Source: CAWGET01 sp963821715
GTDB taxonomy: Bacteria > Bacteroidota > Ignavibacteria > Ignavibacteriales > Melioribacteraceae
NCBI GenBank assembly: GCA_963821715.1
Contig: CAWGET010000008.1
Coordinates: 124,001 to 188,000 of the forward strand
Direction: 5' to 3'
DNA: 64,000 nucleotides
Part shown: positions 34,431-43,573 of the stretch, one piece after another
Layout of the letters: every line of letters starts with the position of its first letter
Position numbering within the stretch: position 1 is the first letter of the stretch
Notes under the pieces: generated by a model
Told to the model about the DNA's origin: nothing
The model's input: only the letters and a program-made list of their open reading frames with translations
Databases searched by the model: none
Translations under genes and position numbers: made by a program

Positions 34431-34482
34431 TGTAGAGACGTTGCATACTTCGACAAGCTCAGTAACCTTCAATGTCTCTACG
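34431..34482. repeat. Palindromic repeat with TTCGACAAGCTCAG core
   Basis: GTAGAGACGTTGCA and its inverted partner AATGTCTCTAC flank ACTTCGACAAGCTCAGTAAC. It lies between T9SS gene and lipoprotein gene. A related core appears near 29530, and GAGACGG palindromes occur at 55201-55224. Confidence 0.5.
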
Positions 34483-34564
34483 TTTTATTAAAACTAAATA
34501 GATTTTTCAGCCCGCTTGGGTTGATACAGAATAAAAAGAACTTTAATTGGTTAACTAAATTTTG

Positions 34565-35275
34565 ATGGACTTTATAAAAATAAAATACTTATTTATCGCA
34601 GTCGCCGCGGTTTTGGTTTTTTCGTGCAGCGAAAATATTACCGATAATAAAATCGAAAATATCGCGCCGGAGACGCATCTGTTTCTGCAGCCGGATAGCG
34701 GCATCAGTCAGCAGCAAAGCAAACTTAGCGTTAACTGGTGGGGCGATGATCCGGACGGCTTGATTAACGGCTACTATTTTAAATGGGAAGGTTTAGACGA
34801 TAGCTGGACCTTTACCGTTAAAAACGACAGTACATTTTTTCTTCCGATTGGATCGGCTGATACAAATTATGCTTTTACTGTAATGGCAGCGGATAACGGC
34901 GGAAACAATGTTTACGATGAAAACATCGAACGCAACGGAATAAATCTGGGCGGGGAACCTTTCATCGACGAGAATGGAGACGGTATTTATAACGAAGGTG
35001 AAACATTTATTGATATTGGTCTGGTTGATCCAACGCCGGCGCTTCAGAATTTCCCAATTAAAAATACAGCCCCGACGATTGAGTGGAATCAATTGAGTTC
35101 GCTGCCGCAAAGATCGCTGCCGGTTATTTCCGTCGGCTGGGCAGCGGATGATCTCGACGGTCCGGAATCAGTTTCTAAAATCAGGCTCGCTTTGAATGAT
35201 ACTACCGAAGCCGTTACTTTCGATAATTCCGTCAACTTTGTAACCTTAAGAATTGACGATATAAACAGTGCATAG
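34565..35275 (+). CDS. Surface lipoprotein, N-terminal part (frameshifted)
   Basis: Lipoprotein signal ending VLVFSC (Cys near residue 22), followed by NWWGDDPDGLINGYYFKWEG, a pattern of fibronectin/Ig-like domains found in Ignavibacteria surface lipoproteins; a second copy is SVGWAADDLDGPESVSK. The frame stops at DINSA; one base near 35273 is extra or missing, and the rest continues as DPQMEILLNG in the next fragment. Total about 515 residues. ATG at 34565 overlaps an upstream TTG; ATG is preferred. Exact function unknown. Confidence 0.6.
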   Translation: MDFIKIKYLFIAVAAVLVFSCSENITDNKIENIAPETHLFLQPDSGISQQQSKLSVNWWGDDPDGLINGYYFKWEGLDDSWTFTVKNDSTFFLPIGSADTNYAFTVMAADNGGNNVYDENIERNGINLGGEPFIDENGDGIYNEGETFIDIGLVDPTPALQNFPIKNTAPTIEWNQLSSLPQRSLPVISVGWAADDLDGPESVSKIRLALNDTTEAVTFDNSVNFVTLRIDDINSA

Positions 35276-35283
35276 ATCCTCAA

Positions 35284-36111
35284 ATGGAAATTTTGCTGAA
35301 CGGAAACGTAAACGATGTTCATTCTGAACTTCTCGGGAATCTAAAATTAGACGATGAGAATCGCCTTTATGTTCAGGCGGAAGATATATCGGGCGCCAAA
35401 ACAAAATTTATTTCCTTGCCCGATTCGGGAAGCTCCTGGTTTGTAGAAAAACCAAAGACGGAATTTCTTTTAGTTGACGATTACGAAAACGGATCTACTC
35501 CCGCCGGATTTTACCGGTCGTTATTCTCAAATATTTTCGGAGAGGGGAATTATAATTCGCTAAACATTCAGAATACTGAGTTGCCTTACGAAAGTATTAC
35601 GCTTTTGGAAACATTGAAATTATTCAAATATATTTATTGGTATTCTGATTCGAGTCCCAGACTTGACTTGACAAATCAAATAACTCAGGAATTCATTTCC
35701 TCCGGAGGAAAAATAGCATACTCGATGACGCTTGCGGACTCGTCCGAAAGTTTCAGTTACGATCTCGCGACATTACAGAATTTTCTTTTGATTGATTCAT
35801 TCTCGCAGAAAGAGCCGGTTAATTTTATGTTTGCAGGAGCTAATGTTTTACGAGCAGGACAAAATCAGAGTTATCCAAATCTCAGATCGGAGACTACAAT
35901 CTCCTTTGTCCGCACATTTAATTTTTCGGAAGCGGCTGAGAGAGTTTACGATCTTTCGAGTAATCAGATAAACGGACCGATAGCGTTTATCGATAATCAA
36001 AAATCTCTTTTCTTTATCGGGCTTCCGCTGCATCAGTTAAACGCAATTGACGGAAGCGTTGAGGAATTGATCAGAAAATTATTTATTGACGAATTCGGAT
36101 TAACATTATGA
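35284..36111 (+). CDS. Surface lipoprotein, C-terminal part
   Basis: Continuation of the preceding fragment; ATG here is internal (QMEILLNG). The region after PKTEFLLVDDYENGSTPAGF is an alpha/beta domain with VDDY and YWYSDSSP, and a long IAYSMTLADSS segment, resembling glutamine-amidotransferase-like or GATase-fold surface domains, which is a weak resemblance. Its stop overlaps the TonB receptor start (ATGATG), so it is in the same operon. Confidence 0.55.
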   Translation: MEILLNGNVNDVHSELLGNLKLDDENRLYVQAEDISGAKTKFISLPDSGSSWFVEKPKTEFLLVDDYENGSTPAGFYRSLFSNIFGEGNYNSLNIQNTELPYESITLLETLKLFKYIYWYSDSSPRLDLTNQITQEFISSGGKIAYSMTLADSSESFSYDLATLQNFLLIDSFSQKEPVNFMFAGANVLRAGQNQSYPNLRSETTISFVRTFNFSEAAERVYDLSSNQINGPIAFIDNQKSLFFIGLPLHQLNAIDGSVEELIRKLFIDEFGLTL

Positions 36112-38915
36112 TGCGCCTAAAAATCCTGATTCTGTTATTCATCGCCACAACAATTTTTGCACAGCAGAAAGGCGGGTTGGTAGGAACAGTTACAGATGCC
36201 GGAACAGGAGAAGAACTGCCCGGAGTAAATATTATGTTAAAAGGAACTTACTACGGAGCGGCTACTGATTTAAACGGTCGTTATGAGATCAGGAATATTT
36301 CTCCCGGAACGTATACCGTAGAAGTTTCATTTATCGGATTTAAAACTACGAATTTTACAGGTATTAAGGTCGAACAGAATAAAACCACAAACCTTGATGT
36401 TAAACTTGAAGAAACTGTTTTAACGATGGATCAGGATGTGATTGTGGTTGGAGACAAACCATTACTTGACGTTGAAGAAACTCAAAGTAAAAAATCTATC
36501 TCCAAAGAAGAAATTGAAATGGCTGTTGTAGAAAACATCAATGACCTCGTTACTCAACAGGCGGGAGTTGTTAAATCTGATAACGCCATTCATATAAGAG
36601 GCGGTCGTGCTTACGAAAATGCGTTTTTGCTCGACGGTGTTTCAGTCCAGGATCCGCTTGCGGGAACCGGTTTCGGATTAAAGCTAAGTGCCAACGCGAT
36701 AGAACAGGTGGAAGTGATTACCGGCGGATTTAACGCCGAATTCGGACAGGCGACTTCGGGTGTTGTGAATGTTAAAACGCGCGAAGGCGGAACTGAATAT
36801 CACGGTTCTATTTCATACAAAAGAGATAACTTCGGCAACACAAGTTCAAATCACGTTTTCAATATTGATGTATTCGAAGCAAACCTGAGCGGTCCGGAAC
36901 CATTAACATCTAATTTACTTCCGGCTTTGGGCGTCGATATTCCGGGAAACATTTCTTTGTTTGGAAGTTTTTATATGGGAATAAGCGATGGAATTACGCA
37001 GGGACTTTTTAAGCCTACCGCGAAGCAGCTTAATTCGTCTATATTTCATGGAACACAATTTGCTCCTCGCGCTGAAAATAACTGGTTTTGGCTCGGAAAA
37101 GTAACTTATAATATGAGTCCGACAATGAAGCTGGTTTATTCCTATAATCAATCGGTAAGCATAAATCAGAATTCTCAATCTCTTCAAGCGAATTTAGAAT
37201 ACGTTGAACCAAGTCCCGGCTATCAATACGAATTCCAAAATATTTTAGATAACGCGAATACGTTTACTCACAATAATAATTACAATTCAATTTCCTGGAC
37301 TCACACGCTCAATTCGAAAACGTTTTATGAATTTAAAGTGAATCATTTCTTCTCGCATCTCCGAGGAGACGCCAACGGAAAATATTGGTATGATTACGAA
37401 GAACCTAAAGATATTGTTACATTTCCTATTGAATACTACAATATGCAGCAGGATACTATCGGCGTAATTCCCGGCGACGGTTTTTGGGATGTAGGAAATC
37501 CGTTCACCTGGCGCGATCATCACATCGAAGAGCTTTCGGTGAAAGGCGATATAACGAGTTTCTTCGATGAGAAAAATAAATTTAAGGGTGGATTCAATTT
37601 GGTCTTCCAGGAAATGCAGGTCATCGATATTTATAAACCATGGATCGGTGATCTGGGATTGAACAACGACATTTACAAAGTTCATCCTGCGCGCGGATCT
37701 TTTTATTCGCAGGATAACATAAATTTTTCCGGCATGATCTTGAATTTCGGTCTACGCCTCGATTACTGGTTTCCCGGAAAATATGTCGATGACGCCGTTA
37801 ATAATCCCGATGTAATTACAATCCCCGATGAAACGCGCGAAAGATATATGGAAAATACATTTGCCTGGTTTGGCGATAGAAGATTTAAAGCTCGTTTAAG
37901 TCCGCGACTCGGAATTTCTCATCCGGTAACCGATCATCAAATTTTATTTTTTAGTTATGGACATTTCAGTAAATGGCCTAAGCCTCAATTCGTTTACGCC
38001 AAGCTGAGTCCAAGCAGCGCACAGTCTTCTTTCCAGCGATTTGGAAATCCAAATCTCGATCCGGAAACGACTGTGGCTTATGAGCTTGGAGTCAAATCGC
38101 AATTTTCCCAGAACGATGTTCTTACGGTAACGGCATATTACAAAGATATTTTTGATTACATCAGAACCCGGACGGCTAAAATCACTTCGGCAAGATTTGC
38201 AACTCAAAATTTTATCACTTACGCGAATCTCGATTACGCCCGTTCACGCGGAGTAGAGCTTGAATATAAAAAGAGAATAGGGAAGTGGTTCACAGGAATG
38301 TTCTCTTTTTCGTATGCACAGGTGACTGGAAAAAGTTCGTCGGCTGACGAAGGGGTTTTAATTTTGCGCGGCGATTTGGATGAATCGATAAAAGAAGAAT
38401 TTATGGCTTGGGATCGTCCGATAACTACTTCGGCGAGCGCGAGTTTTTATGTAGAAAAAGGGAAGCCGCTATTCGGATTCGGTGAAGGAATTCTTGACGA
38501 TTATAATCTTTATGTGCGCGCGTTTTTTGAGTCCGGCAAAAGATATACTCCGGCTTATTTTACGTCAAGCTATACTTTGGATGGAAGACCGGAATACGAA
38601 TATGACAGGACGAATCGTTACGGTAGCGTTGGCGATAACTGGCTCTGGGTCGATCTGAATTTTGAAAAATATTTCAGTTTGGCTTCGATGAATTTCACGT
38701 TTAGTGTTGAAGTTAATAATTTGTTCGACACGCACAACTCGGCGATTATAAATCCTGTAACGGGCGAAGCTTACGAAGCTGGCGATCCGACTCCGGTTTC
38801 CTGGAATGATCCTCGTTTCCCTGATCTGCAATCACCTATATCGCCTTATCCGTACGATCCGGCGAGATATTTAACTAGAAGAAATATAAAATTCGGCATA
38901 AGCTTAAGATTTTAA
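36108..38915 (+). CDS. TonB-dependent receptor with carboxypeptidase-regulatory-like domain
   Basis: A 935-residue outer-membrane receptor. Signal peptide to FAQQK; CarboxypepD-regulatory-like domain (GGLVGTVTDAGTGEELPGVN, residues 18-100); plug with VIVVGDKPLLDV and AIHIRGGRAYENAFLLDGVS; and a barrel ending NIKFGISLRF. It lacks a SusD partner. Placed between two T9SS cargo genes and the PorV-like gene, it may import or be loaded by a product of the secreted proteins. Its start overlaps the lipoprotein stop and its stop overlaps the next start (TAATG). Confidence 0.88.
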   Translation: MMRLKILILLFIATTIFAQQKGGLVGTVTDAGTGEELPGVNIMLKGTYYGAATDLNGRYEIRNISPGTYTVEVSFIGFKTTNFTGIKVEQNKTTNLDVKLEETVLTMDQDVIVVGDKPLLDVEETQSKKSISKEEIEMAVVENINDLVTQQAGVVKSDNAIHIRGGRAYENAFLLDGVSVQDPLAGTGFGLKLSANAIEQVEVITGGFNAEFGQATSGVVNVKTREGGTEYHGSISYKRDNFGNTSSNHVFNIDVFEANLSGPEPLTSNLLPALGVDIPGNISLFGSFYMGISDGITQGLFKPTAKQLNSSIFHGTQFAPRAENNWFWLGKVTYNMSPTMKLVYSYNQSVSINQNSQSLQANLEYVEPSPGYQYEFQNILDNANTFTHNNNYNSISWTHTLNSKTFYEFKVNHFFSHLRGDANGKYWYDYEEPKDIVTFPIEYYNMQQDTIGVIPGDGFWDVGNPFTWRDHHIEELSVKGDITSFFDEKNKFKGGFNLVFQEMQVIDIYKPWIGDLGLNNDIYKVHPARGSFYSQDNINFSGMILNFGLRLDYWFPGKYVDDAVNNPDVITIPDETRERYMENTFAWFGDRRFKARLSPRLGISHPVTDHQILFFSYGHFSKWPKPQFVYAKLSPSSAQSSFQRFGNPNLDPETTVAYELGVKSQFSQNDVLTVTAYYKDIFDYIRTRTAKITSARFATQNFITYANLDYARSRGVELEYKKRIGKWFTGMFSFSYAQVTGKSSSADEGVLILRGDLDESIKEEFMAWDRPITTSASASFYVEKGKPLFGFGEGILDDYNLYVRAFFESGKRYTPAYFTSSYTLDGRPEYEYDRTNRYGSVGDNWLWVDLNFEKYFSLASMNFTFSVEVNNLFDTHNSAIINPVTGEAYEAGDPTPVSWNDPRFPDLQSPISPYPYDPARYLTRRNIKFGISLRF

Positions 38916-39892
38916 TGATGAAGAAAATTCTAATACTTTTAATAATAATTTCCTTTTCGAGGATAGACGCTCAGTTATTCCCGACTCTCGGCGGTCAACG
39001 CGCCGGAATTTCCACTGCGCAATTTTTGAAGATCGGGATCGGAGGAAGAGCCGCCGCAATGGGCGACGCTTTTATTGCCGTTGCGAACGACGCTTCGGCG
39101 CTCTACTGGAACCCGGCGGGAATCGTCCAAACGAATCAAAACCAAATTCTGTTTTCGCACAATGAATGGCTGGTTGATATCAAGCACGAATTCGCAGGCG
39201 GAATTTATCACCTCTCTTCCAATGATGCCGTCGGGATTGCTTTTACTGCTTTGCATACGGACGATATGCCGGTTACTACCGAGTTTATGCCGTACGGAAC
39301 AGGAGAATATTTTTCTTATGGTGATGTTGCTTTGGCGTTAACTTATTCAAGAAAGATGACCGACCAGTTCAGCTTCGGCGGAACCGTGAGATACATCGAG
39401 GAAACTCTGGATAGATTAAAAATGCGCGGAGTGATGATCGACCTCGGAACATATTACTGGACCGGTTTGGGAACAACACGTTTTGCCGTTACAATCTCTA
39501 ATTTTGGAAATGAAATTTCGCCCGACGGTGAAGTTACTCTTCTTAATAACGATAAAAAAGATGAATGGCAGTCGTTCTCTCCGCCGACTATGTTCCGTAT
39601 CGGATTCGCGTTTGAACCGATCTACAATGAAACAAATAGATTAACCACTTCGCTTCAGTTAAATCATCCGAACGATAACAGCGAGAACGTTTCATCCGGA
39701 ATTGAATATGCGTGGAAAGAAATTTTATTTTTGCGCGGCGGATATAAAATTAATAAGGAAGATCAGGATTTTACTTTTGGCGCCGGACTAAAAGTCCCGG
39801 TGGCTATTGCCGATGTTACATTCGATTACGCATTCTCAAATTTTACAAAGTTAGGTTCAGTACATAGAATATCATTAATGTTAGGTCTTTGA
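38915..39892 (+). CDS. PorV/PorQ-family outer-membrane protein
   Basis: A 325-residue beta-barrel protein of the PorV/PorQ (FadL-like) family: signal peptide, then the family hallmark FLKIGIGGRAAAMGDAFIAV with NDASALYWNPAGI, and alternating amphipathic strands to a final aromatic LMLGL. In T9SS, PorV shuttles folded cargo to the attachment machinery. Its occurrence in the middle of an operon with several T9SS cargo genes is a strong contextual match. It could also be a dedicated partner of the neighbouring TonB receptor. Confidence 0.85.
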   Translation: MMKKILILLIIISFSRIDAQLFPTLGGQRAGISTAQFLKIGIGGRAAAMGDAFIAVANDASALYWNPAGIVQTNQNQILFSHNEWLVDIKHEFAGGIYHLSSNDAVGIAFTALHTDDMPVTTEFMPYGTGEYFSYGDVALALTYSRKMTDQFSFGGTVRYIEETLDRLKMRGVMIDLGTYYWTGLGTTRFAVTISNFGNEISPDGEVTLLNNDKKDEWQSFSPPTMFRIGFAFEPIYNETNRLTTSLQLNHPNDNSENVSSGIEYAWKEILFLRGGYKINKEDQDFTFGAGLKVPVAIADVTFDYAFSNFTKLGSVHRISLMLGL

Positions 39893-40980
39893 TGAAGAAA
39901 CATTTAATAAAATATTTATTGTTCGCGGTTTTGCTTATTTCATTTTCTTACTGCACAAATAAGTTTGATATTGCCGAAGTTAATTTAGACGAAACCGATT
40001 ACGGAAATTTAAACGATACGCTATTCATCCAACAAAATCCTGTGTGGGAAGGGTTTAATAAGCCGCAGGATATGATAGTGGGTCGTGAACCGTTCATCTA
40101 CGTTGCCGATACGGATAACGACAGAATTGTTATGATGGATGAAGCAGGCCATTTTCTCGGCGAGCTTTCAATTCCAAAACCAATTGCGATTGCACAGGAT
40201 TACAGATTGAATCTGCTCGTCGCCGCAAAGTTCGATACTACCATAAATTCCACTCCGCTGACTTACAGCGCGGTTTATAAGATTGATTTGGTTTCCGCAA
40301 ATCATCAAATAGCAAATGCAAGAGTAAAAAGGATTCTTCCGCGGACGTCTTTCGATTTTAACAGACCGGACAGAGAATACACAGGCGTAGCGGTGTTTTA
40401 CGACAATTCATATTTTGTAGCGCGTAAAGGACCTAAAAACTCCAATCCTATTGATCCTGATAACGCCATTTTGAGATTTAGGCAAAAAGAAAAAAGTAGC
40501 GGGGAAATTATTGATACGCTGCTTGGGCGCGTTCCGCTGCTCGCTCCGGAAGGTACGGGAATTCTATCTATCAATGGCGCTACTTCCATCACCTCATTCG
40601 ACAGACAGAACTTCGATATGATAGTTACTCTTGCCGGAGATAACAGTTTCAAGGTTCAATGGTTAGAGTTTGTTCAGACAGCGGATTTTACCGGGTATCA
40701 AAGTAAGCTTCAGCCCTTCGCTTCGGATCTGTTAAATGTTGGCAAGTTTGCCCGGCCGGAAGATTCCGCAATTGACGACGCCGGAAATATTTACGTAGCA
40801 GACGCGGAGAAGGATAGTATTTACAAGTTCAATAACTTCGGCGATCAGCTGCAGGCTTTTGGAGGAGAAGAATTGTTTGATCAACCGTACGCCGTAGCTT
40901 TTTTCGACAGGACGCTGTATGTGCTGGACACGAATAACGACAGGATTTTAAGATTTATACTTTCAACAGAGATCGATTAA
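39892..40980 (+). CDS. NHL/beta-propeller-like surface lipoprotein
   Basis: A 362-residue lipoprotein (signal ending ISFSYC) with NHL-type blades: GREPFIYVADTDNDRIVMMD, SAIDDAGNIYVADAEKDSIY and YVLDTNNDRILRF. It forms a beta-propeller that probably binds a protein or ligand at the cell surface. The previous stop overlaps this start (TGATG); a TTG three bases earlier is less likely. Upstream and downstream genes abut with no gap, so it is in the same transcript. Confidence 0.7.
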   Translation: MKKHLIKYLLFAVLLISFSYCTNKFDIAEVNLDETDYGNLNDTLFIQQNPVWEGFNKPQDMIVGREPFIYVADTDNDRIVMMDEAGHFLGELSIPKPIAIAQDYRLNLLVAAKFDTTINSTPLTYSAVYKIDLVSANHQIANARVKRILPRTSFDFNRPDREYTGVAVFYDNSYFVARKGPKNSNPIDPDNAILRFRQKEKSSGEIIDTLLGRVPLLAPEGTGILSINGATSITSFDRQNFDMIVTLAGDNSFKVQWLEFVQTADFTGYQSKLQPFASDLLNVGKFARPEDSAIDDAGNIYVADAEKDSIYKFNNFGDQLQAFGGEELFDQPYAVAFFDRTLYVLDTNNDRILRFILSTEID

Positions 40981-43167
40981 ATGAAATTAAAAAATATCTT
41001 CTTCTTTCTGGTTTTTCTTCCCGCCGTAATATTTTCGCAGGATACCGTAAGAGTTATGACTTACAATGTTTTAAATTATGATGGAAATTCGTCTTCAAAA
41101 AATAACGATTTTAAAAAAATTATTGAAGCCGTGGATCCCGATATTCTGGTGGTTGAAGAAATTGAGACAACTTCCGCAGTCGGAAGTTTTTTAAATAATG
41201 TTTTAAGCGATGAATATTCGGCGGGGGATTTTGTCTTCGATCCATTAACAAGCAACGCTGTTTATTACAAGAATCAATATTTCGAATTTTTAGATAACAA
41301 TCCTATCGATACGCAGATTCGTGATATTTCAGAGTTTATATTTAGATATAAAAAATCATTGGATACACTGATCGTTTACGGTGTGCATCTGAAAGCGAGC
41401 TCCGGGACCGAAAATGAACAGAAACGCTTATCGGAAATTGTAGAACTGAGAAAGGTGACAGATAAATTGCCGCGCGATAAAAATTATTTAATCGTAGGTG
41501 ATTTCAACATTTATTCTTCCTCTGAACCGGCGTATCAGAAATTGATCAATCAATCTTCATCCGGATATTTTGTCGATCCGATAAATATTTCGGGAGTTTG
41601 GAATAATTCGGCTTACGCAGAATACCATACGCAATCTACGCGGACCTCAAATTCCTGGGACGGTGGTTCAACAGGCGGATTAGACGATCGATTCGATATG
41701 ATTCTTTACTCACCAGCGGTTGCGGACGCTGGATTTATTGAATATCTGAAAGGTTCATATACAAATTTCGGGAACGACGGAAATCATTACAACAAAGCGA
41801 TCAATCAAATGCCAAACGCCGCGGTGAGCGAAGAGATTGCTAACGCGCTTTTTTACGCGAGCGATCATCTTCCGGTTTATGCCGACTTTACGATAGAAGT
41901 CGATACGACGATCGATTATTTCCCGGAAATCGCAAATATGGAACGCGATCTTCTCGTCCCGCTTGATAACCAGCCATTCACTGTTTCGGCAAATGTAACG
42001 GACGATAGAATTATATCCTCGGTAAAATTAAATTATGCTTTGAACGGAGATTCTACCGGAACTCTCGAGATGACTTCCGCGGACGGATTTAATTACGAAG
42101 TATCAGTTCCGATCAGTCTTTTCGGCGACGGCGATCTTTTTGAATATTGGATAACCGCAAGGGACAACAGGGGACAGACGACTTCCAACAAAGAAAACAT
42201 CGACGGATTTTTTGCCGGAACAACAAACATTGTAAAATTGAAGCCGGTTGACTTAAATGGAAATCTTCTTTATAAAAATTATTACGCGAGGATTGAAGGC
42301 GCTCTAACAGTTGCCGATTCTACTTTTTCCACTTATTATCTCGACGTTTACGTTCAGGATTCTACGGCGGGAATAAATATATTTAAGAACGCAGCGGCGG
42401 GAAAAGTCGATCTTCAAAAAAATAAAGTTTACAGAATTACCGGAATGCTCGACGAGTTTTACGGGAAGACGGAATTTGTGCCGGACAATCCCGAACTCGA
42501 TATTTTGGAAATCGGCGCGGTTAAAAATTTTGAACCGGAAAATATTACGATCGACGAACTTCTTATCGCGCCCGAATTATATGAAGGAAACCTTATCCGT
42601 CTCTCTAACATAAATAAAATAAGCGGCGATTGGGCTTCTGCGGGAAGCAATGCGAATATTATAATAAATGACGACGGAGTGAATGATCTGATTTTGCGAA
42701 TCGACAAAGATACAGATATCGACGGTTCGGAGGAACCGGAATATCCGATCGATATCGTGGGAATATTTGCGCAGTATGACGAAACTTCTCCTTACACGGA
42801 CGGATATCAAATACTTCCGCGCTCGCTGGAAGATCTTAAAGATACAGTCGTGAGCGTTGGGCAGGATGAATTAGCGGAAATAGATTTCCGTTTGTATCAG
42901 AATTATCCGAACCCGTTCAATCCTTCTACAAAGATCAAATTTTCTATTCCGGCAAAAGTTAAATCTGCCGAAGGCGGGCAAACAAAAGTTACGCTGAAAG
43001 TTTTTGACGTATTGGGAAATGAAATCGCCGTTTTGCTTGATGAAAATAAATCGCCCGGAAGTTACGAAGTAGAATTTAGCGGAGCCGGTCTTTCCAGCGG
43101 AATTTATTTCTACAGAATTCAAGCGGAAGGATTTGTTGCAACCAAAAAGATGATGGTTTTGAAATAA
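40981..43167 (+). CDS. Secreted endonuclease/exonuclease/phosphatase protein with OB-fold and T9SS tail
   Basis: A 728-residue exported protein (signal ending AVIFSQ). The EEP nuclease fold shows MTYNVLNY (N-terminal Asn), VEEIE (metal Glu), VHLKA, VGDFN, DRFDMIL and SDHLPVYADF (catalytic His), so it is likely an active Mg-dependent DNase or phosphodiesterase. Residues ~330-420 are Ig-like, ~430-570 a YhcR-like OB-fold (VQDSTAGINIF), and the end is a T9SS sorting domain (NYPNPFNPSTKIKFSIP, MMVLK). Likely degrades extracellular DNA or phosphoesters. Starts right after the NHL stop. Confidence 0.85.
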   Translation: MKLKNIFFFLVFLPAVIFSQDTVRVMTYNVLNYDGNSSSKNNDFKKIIEAVDPDILVVEEIETTSAVGSFLNNVLSDEYSAGDFVFDPLTSNAVYYKNQYFEFLDNNPIDTQIRDISEFIFRYKKSLDTLIVYGVHLKASSGTENEQKRLSEIVELRKVTDKLPRDKNYLIVGDFNIYSSSEPAYQKLINQSSSGYFVDPINISGVWNNSAYAEYHTQSTRTSNSWDGGSTGGLDDRFDMILYSPAVADAGFIEYLKGSYTNFGNDGNHYNKAINQMPNAAVSEEIANALFYASDHLPVYADFTIEVDTTIDYFPEIANMERDLLVPLDNQPFTVSANVTDDRIISSVKLNYALNGDSTGTLEMTSADGFNYEVSVPISLFGDGDLFEYWITARDNRGQTTSNKENIDGFFAGTTNIVKLKPVDLNGNLLYKNYYARIEGALTVADSTFSTYYLDVYVQDSTAGINIFKNAAAGKVDLQKNKVYRITGMLDEFYGKTEFVPDNPELDILEIGAVKNFEPENITIDELLIAPELYEGNLIRLSNINKISGDWASAGSNANIIINDDGVNDLILRIDKDTDIDGSEEPEYPIDIVGIFAQYDETSPYTDGYQILPRSLEDLKDTVVSVGQDELAEIDFRLYQNYPNPFNPSTKIKFSIPAKVKSAEGGQTKVTLKVFDVLGNEIAVLLDENKSPGSYEVEFSGAGLSSGIYFYRIQAEGFVATKKMMVLK

Positions 43168-43573
43168 TAATAAAATGTAGTTGAGCAAATATTTATAGCT
43201 AAATGCCAATACTATCAGGAAACGAATTTCGTAATTTTGAAAGCGGCGCGGAAAAAGTTCAATTAGAAATATTTTTTTTTATGGAACACGGATTCAACGG
43301 ATATAACTGATTTACACGGATTAGGTTTTATCCGTTTCATCTGTTTAATCGGCGCCTGCCCTGTCTGCTCAGGCAGGCTGTAGCTGGCAGGTTCTATTGA
43401 ATTTCATAGGATTAACTTCAAGAAATTACCACAAGATTCGCAACAAAGGCGTTAAGAAAGCGCTTTTTGTGTGACGCCCCTCATATCCAAATAACCTATC
43501 TTTTATTATTTTGATTTCAGGATTCGAACATCCGTTTAAAAATTTTATCGCTCTAATTTTTTAAGAGGACAAA
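43168..43573. other. Intergenic region after the nuclease gene
   Basis: A 406-bp gap. It contains a dispersed repeat at 43258-43412 shared with 51992-52148, and the motif CTAAATGCCAATACTATCAG, also found with one change near 23430. Nothing coding was seen. Confidence 0.5.
43258..43412. repeat. Repeat following T9SS gene (copy 1)
   Basis: About 155 bp beginning AATTAGAAATATT and including AACACGGATTCAAC, GGATTAGGTT, GCCTGCCCTGTCTGCTCAGG and GGCAGGTTCTATTGAATTTC. It recurs at 51992-52148, where it also follows the stop of a T9SS gene. The GCCTG/CAGGC segments form a hairpin. Confidence 0.8.
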
